Below are positions 24,492 through 31,686 of a DNA stretch of 64,000 nucleotides, piece by piece. Positions within the stretch are counted from its first letter, which is position 1. Every line of letters starts with the position of its first letter. The stretch is from a virus. The DNA lies in IMG/VR virus record IMGVR_UViG_3300008952_000012, positions 62,001 through 126,000 of that record. One strand, 5' to 3'. A model generated the notes under the pieces. The model saw only the letters and a program-made list of their open reading frames with translations, did not search any database and was not told the DNA's origin. The translations under genes were made by a program, and so were the position numbers.

Positions 24492-25915
24492 CCCATTGCC
24501 ACATCCTCATCAATCTCATCAGGCCCCCTGTCTCCGCGAGATTGCTCCATTAATGGACTGGCGACAACGGCGGTCACCTCCGGGAGAGAGTTTTCCCCCC
24601 CAAAGCCATCACCACCCTCTTCTGGGTCTTCCATGATGTCGCCTATTGAGTACAGATTGTCGTGGGCGTAACCGAAGTTTTCGGCAGCCAACGCGTGGAT
24701 CGTGAAACCCTCATCAGTCGTTTCCCTGGCGGCAGCCAAGTGTATACTGATTTCTTGTTTACGCTTGTGGTAAACCAATCTGATACCAACATCGCAGTCC
24801 ATCACCGCCCCAGTGTTCATAGCAAGTGACGCGGTGCCCCTTGACTTTGAATACTTGTACGCTGACCGCTCGTTCTCCTGCAGGATTGCCAGAATAGGAA
24901 TACTCGTTGTCTTGGCAATCTGTTTGATCTGTCTGTTAATGGCAGACAAGACCTTCCAATCAAGAGCGTTTGCGCTGGTGTTCACTCCAGGCAATTCGAG
25001 CATGTAGGACGAGTCCAACAGAACAAAGTGTGGTCGGTAGATATCCATCTTGCGACGAATCTCTGACGGCCCACCTGGAGACCCATCGGCCCTGTCACAG
25101 TCTGTGAAAATCAGTTCTCCCGGAAAATCGGGGGCACATGTTTCTTCAACCGACTGAAGCAGGTGTGTTTGTTCTGCTACAGAAAGAGACGCTGACTTTA
25201 GACGCGTGTAGTTGATCCCAGCGTTTATAGCCGTAATCCTTCTACGCATCTGGGGCCACGTCATCTCCTTACTGTAGATTAGGACGCGCCTTCCAGACGA
25301 GAACAGCTTAGCCGCGATGACTAACCCAAACCAAGTTTTCATCGACTTGGGCAAGGCCCACACCATGATGAAATCCCCAGGCTGTATCCCCTGAGTCGCG
25401 GCGTTTAACCGTGTCCAGGGCCAAGGCATTCCTGTTAGCCCTTGCGTGTCACCCGTTCTCCGTAGTTCCTCAATAGTCTCCTCAAGAGCTACTTTGGAAA
25501 ATACGACGTCTTTTGAGTTGGTCGTCTTTTCTTGAAGACTCCCCACTGCGTCATAAAGCGTTGTCAGCGCTCCGAACGGGTCTTGCGCCGTTTCTTCTTG
25601 CCACGCACCAACCGCTTTTTCGCATTCCCTTTTGAGGTAACTCCCTTTGATTTTTTCACAGAGGTCTTGGATGTTCTCCAGGGCTCGTGGCAAATCTAAG
25701 CTTGGGAATTGCTCTGAAAGCGTTTGTTCGCTGGGGACGTGCCCGAAATTGTTTGGTCTTCGGTAATGTGCATCTATCGTTGAGAACAGAGACTTAGCCT
25801 CCATAGACCCAAGCGTCCTAAAATGCACTCCCTCCTTTAGGACAGACTCCCACGCTTTCGGCGGATTGTCTGCGCGAATAATACTAGATATTAACTGCAA
25901 CTCCCAGTTTGCCAT
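24488..25915 (-). CDS. DnaB-like replicative helicase with degenerate P-loop
   Basis: 475 residues, ATG 25915 after GGAGGG. A DnaB-type N-terminal helical domain (~1-130) is followed by a RecA-fold ATPase. The P-loop is ALPKSMKT (residues 187-194) rather than G-x4-GKT: both conserved glycines are replaced, while the Lys-Thr is kept. A Walker B strand (HFVLLDSS) and a later Gln-containing strand (PILAILQENERS) follow. The tail is acidic and disordered. It probably unwinds DNA at the fork as a hexamer with the adjacent primase. Confidence 0.88.
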   Translation of the reverse strand: MANWELQLISSIIRADNPPKAWESVLKEGVHFRTLGSMEAKSLFSTIDAHYRRPNNFGHVPSEQTLSEQFPSLDLPRALENIQDLCEKIKGSYLKRECEKAVGAWQEETAQDPFGALTTLYDAVGSLQEKTTNSKDVVFSKVALEETIEELRRTGDTQGLTGMPWPWTRLNAATQGIQPGDFIMVWALPKSMKTWFGLVIAAKLFSSGRRVLIYSKEMTWPQMRRRITAINAGINYTRLKSASLSVAEQTHLLQSVEETCAPDFPGELIFTDCDRADGSPGGPSEIRRKMDIYRPHFVLLDSSYMLELPGVNTSANALDWKVLSAINRQIKQIAKTTSIPILAILQENERSAYKYSKSRGTASLAMNTGAVMDCDVGIRLVYHKRKQEISIHLAAARETTDEGFTIHALAAENFGYAHDNLYSIGDIMEDPEEGGDGFGGENSLPEVTAVVASPLMEQSRGDRGPDEIDEDVAMG

Positions 25916-25924
25916 GCTCCCTCC

Positions 25925-26230
25925 TTAGATTTCCCTGGTAACTAGACTTTTTATCTGTTTGTTGATTCTTTCTTCATTGGCCTCTTCGGACTCTGCTACC
26001 CGGTTAAGAAAAGAGGATTCAATAGCGTCAATAAGGCTGTTTGCAGCCTCCTGGACCTCCTCGACAGTGCCAGCATCGTCCACGTCAACACTTCCACATG
26101 CCCAATCACCAATCCGGTACCCGACCTTTGCGGTTACCTTTGATTGGCTGGATGGGCCGTGGATGTATTTTGCGACGTGAACTTCGTAGCACACAATCGT
26201 GTCAATCTTCACGTTCTCTAATTTTTTCAT
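25925..26230 (-). CDS. Small protein of replication block, unknown
   Basis: 101 residues. ATG 26230 overlaps the upstream stop by 4 bases. A beta-rich N-terminal half (TIVCYEVHVAKYI, TAKVGYRIGDW) is followed by a helical acidic C-terminal half (VQEAANSLIDAIESSFLNRV). The overall beta-then-helix layout resembles that of the preceding gene product, so the two may be distant paralogues. Function unknown. Confidence 0.75.
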   Translation of the reverse strand: MKKLENVKIDTIVCYEVHVAKYIHGPSSQSKVTAKVGYRIGDWACGSVDVDDAGTVEEVQEAANSLIDAIESSFLNRVAESEEANEERINKQIKSLVTREI

Positions 26231-26646
26231 TCTTCAAACCTGCCTTTGAACAAGCGCTCTTGTATGTCCGATACATGCCCAAGAAGAGCTTTTCCAAGGT
26301 GGTCTCGGGAACTCTCCCAAGCTAAGTCGTATGCCATTTCGTGACCGGTCCTGATTGAGTCCTCATCCTGATCACACCTAAGCGTTACAGAAGAAAACAC
26401 CTCAACACCGTAGGGGACTTTATCCCACTGACCATCCCCGTATCTAACTGCGTCAGAGACTTTGGTAGCCACGGATGCGGTCACGGTTGCAGTGTCCCCA
26501 TCCCCACTCACCAGGGAAGTAACTGGGACCTGTTCTTCGATTCTTTCAGCCATGTCTTTCTCCTCAAAGTTAGCGTCTTTCCATGATTTTCTAATGTGGA
26601 CAGTGCGGGACGCATGAGCGCCCCGCACCTTGAAGCCTTTGCCCAT
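26227..26646 (-). CDS. Small protein with two possible starts, unknown
   Basis: 139 residues from ATG 26646, which directly follows the upstream TAG. A second in-frame ATG at 26553 has GAGGAG six bases upstream and would give a 108-residue form starting MAERIEEQVPVTSLVSGDGD. The first 31 residues are basic and unlike the rest. The core is beta strands (ATVTASVATKVSDAVRYG, VEVFSSVTLRC) followed by a helix. No family recognised. Confidence 0.72.
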   Translation of the reverse strand: MGKGFKVRGAHASRTVHIRKSWKDANFEEKDMAERIEEQVPVTSLVSGDGDTATVTASVATKVSDAVRYGDGQWDKVPYGVEVFSSVTLRCDQDEDSIRTGHEMAYDLAWESSRDHLGKALLGHVSDIQERLFKGRFEE

Positions 26647-27078
26647 CTAGCTCACCTTGATCTTGATCTCCGAGGGACCGTTGACTCTAGGTGTTCCAAG
26701 TACCTTTTCACGGAACTTGTTGACCTGATCAGCGTTAAACTGTCCAGAGATCAAGCCCTGCTCAATGGCCTTGTTGTTGATTTTTCCGATAACCCCGGGG
26801 GTAGTCAAAACCTCCATGGGGAGATCGTGAGCAGTGTAGTCCCAAGACTCGGGAGCCTTTTGTCGGGTAAAGGAACCAATAGTCAAAGAGTCGTTACCCT
26901 CTACGGATTTCAAAGCAGCTTTGGCTTCTTTGTGTAGAGCGTTGTACCGCTCGGCAAGGTCATAAAGAATATCGAAAGTCTTTTGGTGATCATCGATAAA
27001 CTCAGCCACTGCGGTTCGCGCTTCTTCAAAACGGTTGCAGGCTTCCTCAGCCTTCTTTCTTGTACTTCTGTAGCTCAT
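26647..27078 (-). CDS. Helical protein of replication block, unknown
   Basis: 143 residues, ATG 27078 after AAGGAGG. Predicted long N-terminal helices with charged residues (~1-60) and a mixed C-terminal part (LPMEVLTTPGVIGKINNKAI). No cysteine motif, P-loop or membrane segment. Strong ribosome site and tight packing between neighbours support a real gene. Function unknown. Confidence 0.75.
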   Translation of the reverse strand: MSYRSTRKKAEEACNRFEEARTAVAEFIDDHQKTFDILYDLAERYNALHKEAKAALKSVEGNDSLTIGSFTRQKAPESWDYTAHDLPMEVLTTPGVIGKINNKAIEQGLISGQFNADQVNKFREKVLGTPRVNGPSEIKIKVS

Positions 27079-27089
27079 TTGTGTCCTCC

Positions 27090-27743
27090 TTAGACGTTGA
27101 ACTGTTTTGCCACATCAAGGGCGTCCCTGATGTTTCCAATTGTCTTATTCCACATACCTCCGACGTTTTGTGACGGGTTGCGGAACAGTTGATTGATTGA
27201 TGGCAGAACCATCATGGGAACCGGGTATTCAACCAAGTTTCCCTGTATGAAAGCTTCTGTCACCCTTCCACGCGCATCTGACAGCGATGTGGGCCTCGTC
27301 GTAACGCCCTTCATGGCGGCGCTCCCAAAGGCTAAGATGACGTGTGGCTCAATTATGTTTATCTCCGCATGCAAGCGTTCTTGGCAAGCGGATATCTCGC
27401 CCGTCTTTGGTGCGGGTAGCATTTCTATTCGCCCACGAGTTCTCGGGCTTAAGCTAGCGCTAGGGCAAGAGACGACGGGGGTGACCCACACGTAGCTTGG
27501 GTCTATCCCGGAGCGCTTGAAAAGCGATGAGAGAAACTTCCCCTCACCGCCATCAAGCGGGTTCCCCGTAACGGCTGCTCTTGGGCTTACGCGGTCAACT
27601 ACCGCTACAATTTTAGTGTGTATTTTCCCCCGACCACTGATCATAACCTTTCGGTTCTTGTGGAGCGGGCACGCCGAGCAACCCCTGTATTCAAAGAGCA
27701 CGGCGTCAATCTTCTCTTCCAATGCTCTTGTGTTTGAATCCAT
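27090..27743 (-). CDS. Uracil-DNA glycosylase-like Fe-S protein
   Basis: 217 residues, ATG 27743, overlapping the helicase gene by 38 bases. It has the four cysteines expected for the Fe-S cluster of family 4-type uracil-DNA glycosylases (Cys22, Cys25, Cys93, Cys120) and the family core strand VILAFGSAAMKGV. The normal catalytic motif (GExPG) is replaced by VDRVSPRAA. The C-terminal HP motif region reads VLPSINQLFRNPS and lacks the His. It may bind rather than repair uracil DNA, or have another activity. Confidence 0.75.
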   Translation of the reverse strand: MDSNTRALEEKIDAVLFEYRGCSACPLHKNRKVMISGRGKIHTKIVAVVDRVSPRAAVTGNPLDGGEGKFLSSLFKRSGIDPSYVWVTPVVSCPSASLSPRTRGRIEMLPAPKTGEISACQERLHAEINIIEPHVILAFGSAAMKGVTTRPTSLSDARGRVTEAFIQGNLVEYPVPMMVLPSINQLFRNPSQNVGGMWNKTIGNIRDALDVAKQFNV

Positions 27744-29136
27744 TTGCTAAAATCTTCCGGCGTAAGTTTCTACACATAGCCCCTGCTGGGCCAAATTTAT
27801 AATCGTCGATTACAACTACAATTGGTTCCTTTTTGTTTGGGTATCGTCTTTCGATCCTACCCTTACCTTGCTGAAAAGAGCCCCAGGCCTTGAACGGCGT
27901 AGCAAAAACAAGCGTGTCTAGCGCGGAAACATCCAAACCCTCCCTGGCTATGCCGAAGGTCGCAAACGTTACGTTGCTATCACGAATTACTTTTGTGCGC
28001 ATATCACCTGAGGTGTCCCCAGTGACAACACCGGCTGTATACCTTTCCATACAGTGAGTGTCGAGCAACTTTCGCAAAAGTATGTCGGGGTGGTCTTTAC
28101 TGTGGGTAAGGACTAGGATTTTTCTTCCCTTCCCCAAAGCGTCGTATACGACTGAAAGGATTTCCCTGTTTCGGGTCCCAGACTTTGAGAAGTATGTGTA
28201 CATTTTACCGGCAGAAAATTCCCCGGTAATATCACGAATTTCCGACGCGTCCTTTGGCATGGTTGTCCCAACCTTCTTAAAGAAGATCTTGGCCTCAAGG
28301 TCGCCAACGAGATCGCTATGGAATATTGGTCCAATATGCGAGTAGTAGACGTCCTCAAGACCATCTTCCCTTACGGGGGTTGCGGTCAATCCGTATCTAT
28401 TACCGTAAAATAAAGGAGCCGTTTGGCTGAATGTGGACGCGGACAGGTGATGAACTTCATCAAAAATCACGGTCCCAAATCTAGCCCTGATCTCCTGGGG
28501 TACATCGTGCGCTCTTTTGGACAGCGTGTGTATCATTGCTAGTACCAGGGGCTTGTCCCATTCTTCTTTTGGGCCCTGCACGATGCCTATATCACTCTCC
28601 TGTATACCCAGGAACTCTAGCGCCCGTTCTTTCCATTGGTCCATTAGCCCAGAGTTGTTAACAATGACTATGGCTGGGTAGCCTCTTTCTGCTATCTTTT
28701 TTAGAGCGAGTACAGTTTTTCCCTTGCCACAGGCTAGGTTCAAAACCCCAAAAGATTGCTTTTTGAAGGCCTCCCAGGCGATTTTTTGATCTTTGTCTCT
28801 GGGGGTAATTCTATCCCCAAAATCAAACTTCTCAAGAGAATCACTGAGCGGAAGCTCCGTCCAGTGTCCTATTTTAGATTTCCACTCTTCTTCTGTAAAA
28901 AAGTGTCGAGCTATTACTACGTAATCCCCAACCTCCCTTGCGAGTGGATATGTATTAGTATCTCCTGTCCGTTCATTAACCGATACGATCTTTGCAGCGT
29001 TTATTAGCGCTGATTTGTTTGGGATGTCCTCAGAAGGTATCCACATCCAAGCCGAACGATATGATCCGGAAAGGGACTTGCCTGAATCGGACTCGGGAAA
29101 ATAAACCTTGTCCGAGTTCTTCTTCTTGTTAGCCAA
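27706..29136 (-). CDS. SF2 DNA helicase (DEVH box)
   Basis: 476 residues. The start is TTG 29136, supported by GGAGG six bases upstream. Motifs in order: ACGKGKT (Walker A, 135-141), DEVH (226-229), LTATP (250-254), a second RecA-like domain with LVLTHSKDH, and QGKGRIERR (motif VI). The layout resembles UvsW/RecG-like phage helicases that remodel branched DNA or R-loops. With the RecA, resolvases and Cas4-like nuclease of the same block, a role in recombination-dependent replication or repair is likely. Confidence 0.9.
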   Translation of the reverse strand: MANKKKNSDKVYFPESDSGKSLSGSYRSAWMWIPSEDIPNKSALINAAKIVSVNERTGDTNTYPLAREVGDYVVIARHFFTEEEWKSKIGHWTELPLSDSLEKFDFGDRITPRDKDQKIAWEAFKKQSFGVLNLACGKGKTVLALKKIAERGYPAIVIVNNSGLMDQWKERALEFLGIQESDIGIVQGPKEEWDKPLVLAMIHTLSKRAHDVPQEIRARFGTVIFDEVHHLSASTFSQTAPLFYGNRYGLTATPVREDGLEDVYYSHIGPIFHSDLVGDLEAKIFFKKVGTTMPKDASEIRDITGEFSAGKMYTYFSKSGTRNREILSVVYDALGKGRKILVLTHSKDHPDILLRKLLDTHCMERYTAGVVTGDTSGDMRTKVIRDSNVTFATFGIAREGLDVSALDTLVFATPFKAWGSFQQGKGRIERRYPNKKEPIVVVIDDYKFGPAGAMCRNLRRKILANGFKHKSIGRED

Positions 29137-29137
29137 G

Positions 29138-29578
29138 TCAGTCCTCCAGTATTTTTGTTATGTTTTGTCGAATAAAGTATTCGATACTGTCCGTCCTTTT
29201 TCCGTCCAGGTTCTCAAAGAAGAGGTTAAGTAGCCGGTCTACCTTGTCGGCATCCACCTCAGTTTCAGTAATAAACTTCTTAAGTTCGGAATTTGCTGAT
29301 GGTCCAAATGCCCGTTTTTTGGCTAGTTTTTTGTCGCTTCTCTCTTTGCAGACAGAGGCTATAATCTGCTTAGCCTCCTGATCCACATCGGGGTCCACGT
29401 TTAGCGCCACGAACATTTTCATTAGGCTTTGGTTGGAGGGAGCCGAACCGCCAGATTCATACAGGCGGACGGTTTCCCTACTCAGGCCACATTCGGTCGC
29501 GAACTGCCTAGAGGAGTACCCTCGCTCCGTTCGCATCCTTTGGAGCATGGCCCCAAAGTGGTTTACTTTTTCTCCCAC
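29138..29578 (-). CDS. XRE/Cro-type helix-turn-helix regulator
   Basis: 146 residues. Start GTG 29578 follows GAGGAG, which also spans the upstream stop. Residues ~8-60 form a Cro/C1-type HTH (LQRMRTERGYSSRQFATECG, then LSRETVRLYESGGSAPS). The C-terminal half is helical and charged. Being the second gene after the divergent region at 29875-29960, it is well placed to control that region, though I see no clear operator repeats. Confidence 0.88.
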   Translation of the reverse strand: MGEKVNHFGAMLQRMRTERGYSSRQFATECGLSRETVRLYESGGSAPSNQSLMKMFVALNVDPDVDQEAKQIIASVCKERSDKKLAKKRAFGPSANSELKKFITETEVDADKVDRLLNLFFENLDGKRTDSIEYFIRQNITKILED

Positions 29579-29580
29579 AG

Positions 29581-29874
29581 CTACTCCTCATCATCATCGG
29601 ATTCCCCGCCGTCTTGACAGCTATCTTTGTATACGACAAGATCTTCTTTGTCACAAGTTTCTTCCTGGTCAAGAAGGTGTTGATCTGAATCTTCTGGATT
29701 TGCGAGTTGCTTTGACGTGTTATTATTTCCTTGTGATCGGAGTTGATTGGAAATGGAAGACAGCATATCGGCTAAGCCGTCTATAGCTATCTCAAGGAAG
29801 TCTTTTCCTTGCGGGTCCTGTAACTCCTTTGGTACTTCTACTTTAATGGTATATCTATTATCATCAGTTGACAT
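29581..29874 (-). CDS. Acidic protein, first gene of leftward block
   Basis: 97 residues from ATG 29874, nine bases after GGAGG; a longer frame to 29982 would cross the divergent promoter region and lacks a site. It has a beta-rich N-terminus (YTIKVEVPKEL) followed by a strongly acidic, probably disordered tail ending ESDDDEE. First gene of the leftward replication block. Function unknown. Confidence 0.72.
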   Translation of the reverse strand: MSTDDNRYTIKVEVPKELQDPQGKDFLEIAIDGLADMLSSISNQLRSQGNNNTSKQLANPEDSDQHLLDQEETCDKEDLVVYKDSCQDGGESDDDEE

Positions 29875-29920
29875 GTTCACTAGCCTCCGGGTTTGGTGTA
29901 ATTGAGTGTGGGTAGCATGG

Positions 29921-29930
29921 TGCTTATACC
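29921..29930 (-). promoter_or_regulatory. Candidate leftward promoter motif in divergent region
   Basis: Minus-strand reading GGTATAAGCA, preceded by TTTTT. It lies 46 bases upstream of ATG 29874. On the plus strand the same bases could also serve as a -10 (TATACC), 17 bases after TTGAGT and 30 bases before the rightward start at 29961. A shared or overlapping divergent promoter is possible. Confidence 0.5.
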
Positions 29931-29960
29931 AAAAAGCTAATAGCCCTTGTGGAGAACGGC

Positions 29961-31010
29961 ATGACAGAATTTTCAGGTACATACGACCATTACGACGATA
30001 ACGGCCTTTTGCTCCGAAAGGAGATGGGCGAGAAAGGGATTCCCCCTGTGATCAAGACCGCTGCTGATTTATCGAATCCAGCAACGAGGCATGAGGGGGA
30101 TTACGCGGTTGTCGCGGAGACACAGCGGGGGGTTGCTTACAAGTATCCAGTATCAGATGCTGGAAACGCTGTAGCGTCTGCCGTATATTTTTCTGAGTAC
30201 GGGCACAAACTCCCGCAAGAACTCAGAAAGACCGCAGCAGCAGCCATTAATGAAGCCCTCTCTGGTTTCGGGTTTACGCCCCCGGAGGACCTTACCAAGA
30301 CAGCCTCGATGGAACTTGGTTACAGCGGAGAGGGGGACAACATGTCTCTTGAAAAGCTGTTTGGTGTTGGCGGCGAAGACGACCCAATGGAGGTTGTGGA
30401 AGACGCTTTTTCCAAGCTGAGCCCCCGTGGCAAGAGCCGATTGGCCATGCAGGTCAAGGAGGCCGGTCTGCTTGAGAACGCCCCGGAAGAGCTTTCTGAC
30501 TACTTGTCGCGAGACATCCCCGGAGTTGGGCCTAACTTTGACACTGCTGTTGACACCCGGAAGCTTGTCCTCTTGGACGCAAACGCTTCGGAGGAGCTAG
30601 ACGAGCTTCAAAAGACATCGCAGTCTAAGTTTCTTAACCCAGAAGCCGTTGCGGAAGAACTTTCCCTGTTTGACCAAAAGCACCAGATCACGCATTTGTA
30701 TGATCGCGTAATAATCGATCCATGGAAAGCGGTTCACAGCGAGTCTGAAAAGACGGCTTCTTACGGGATTAAGATTGACGCTGACCAAATTAGTGATGCT
30801 GTTGACAGTTCTAAGGTTGTTGAAATCAACGGTAAAGAGTATACATCTGACGCAATTAATTCCTGGACCAACGATTCTGGGGCAGAAAAGCTGACCGACG
30901 CCTTTGGCGAAGAGTTCGCTAATGAATTCAAGGAAGACCCTGCGGTTGTTCTTGAGAGCCTCCCGGTTACTCACAGGAATGCAATAGCGCGGATGATTGA
31001 TGATAACTGA
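29961..31010 (+). CDS. Putative virion protein, first gene of structural block
   Basis: 349 residues from ATG 29961, six bases after GGAG; the GTG at 29949 overlaps that site. Acidic, mixed helix/strand protein with four Lys-Thr-Ala tripeptides (IKTA, RKTA, TKTA, EKTA), a motif shared with other virion genes here. No enzymatic motif. Its position before the portal gene suggests a head or packaging component. It overlaps the next gene by 11 bases. Family not recognised. Confidence 0.75.
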   Translation: MTEFSGTYDHYDDNGLLLRKEMGEKGIPPVIKTAADLSNPATRHEGDYAVVAETQRGVAYKYPVSDAGNAVASAVYFSEYGHKLPQELRKTAAAAINEALSGFGFTPPEDLTKTASMELGYSGEGDNMSLEKLFGVGGEDDPMEVVEDAFSKLSPRGKSRLAMQVKEAGLLENAPEELSDYLSRDIPGVGPNFDTAVDTRKLVLLDANASEELDELQKTSQSKFLNPEAVAEELSLFDQKHQITHLYDRVIIDPWKAVHSESEKTASYGIKIDADQISDAVDSSKVVEINGKEYTSDAINSWTNDSGAEKLTDAFGEEFANEFKEDPAVVLESLPVTHRNAIARMIDDN

Positions 31011-31674
31011 TAGCGCCACACAACCTGCCAGGGAACAGGAGCCGATTCGAGCGGCCTTTACAAACAAGGATATCCACCCGCTTGTTCTAAACCTGATCCT
31101 GGTCAAAGAATTTGGACCGGAGTATCTTTCTTGGGAACCTGAGACATGTTGGGTAGAAATATCTAAAACGTGGAACTCAACGGTTTCTGAGGTAAACAGG
31201 AACAAAATCCAAGCAGTTCGCACGTGCCACACTACGGACCAGCCGTACGAAAGATGGGAAGTGTTTGATTCTGTTTCACTGGGACTCCTTGGTGTGCCAC
31301 CGAAATTCGACTTAATCCAGAAGCCGACTCCACACCGAGCGGCTTTTGCGTTAGAGGTGCTGTCCCAGATAAAAGAAAGCCGGAAGGTCTCAGATGAGGT
31401 GTATAGGTACGTATCTGCATGCATGCTGGACTACGGCATGGTTTTCGGCACCGGCCCTTTAAGTCCGTGCAATAAAATAATGGCTACGCTATTAGATCGG
31501 CATGGGAGGTCTCAGCAGGCCTCCGTTGGGGAAGCGATTCGAGAAAGCAAGCAGCCCACATTTGATGGAAATAGCGATAGCGACGTCCAGCTTATGAAAA
31601 CTTTGTCTGTTAAAGACTTCCTTGAGGGCACGTCAAGGATGCTTCTCATACAGCTAAAGAAGCATCTTTCGTAG
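31000..31674 (+). CDS. Protein preceding portal, unknown
   Basis: 224 residues from ATG 31000; a TTG one codon earlier is the alternative. It overlaps the upstream gene by 11 bases and ends 12 bases before the portal gene. Mostly helical, with no recognised motif. Its position in the head-gene order is one where adaptor or small packaging proteins can occur, but nothing in the sequence confirms this. Confidence 0.72.
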   Translation: MITDSATQPAREQEPIRAAFTNKDIHPLVLNLILVKEFGPEYLSWEPETCWVEISKTWNSTVSEVNRNKIQAVRTCHTTDQPYERWEVFDSVSLGLLGVPPKFDLIQKPTPHRAAFALEVLSQIKESRKVSDEVYRYVSACMLDYGMVFGTGPLSPCNKIMATLLDRHGRSQQASVGEAIRESKQPTFDGNSDSDVQLMKTLSVKDFLEGTSRMLLIQLKKHLS

Positions 31675-31686
31675 GGAGCGATTACT

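Noticed and set aside
30597-31424. Open frame of 275 codons on the minus strand opposite 29961 and 31000 genes
   Set aside because: The opposite strand has coherent, coupled genes with good starts; the minus-strand translation looks like a shadow with scattered Cys/Trp and no motif.
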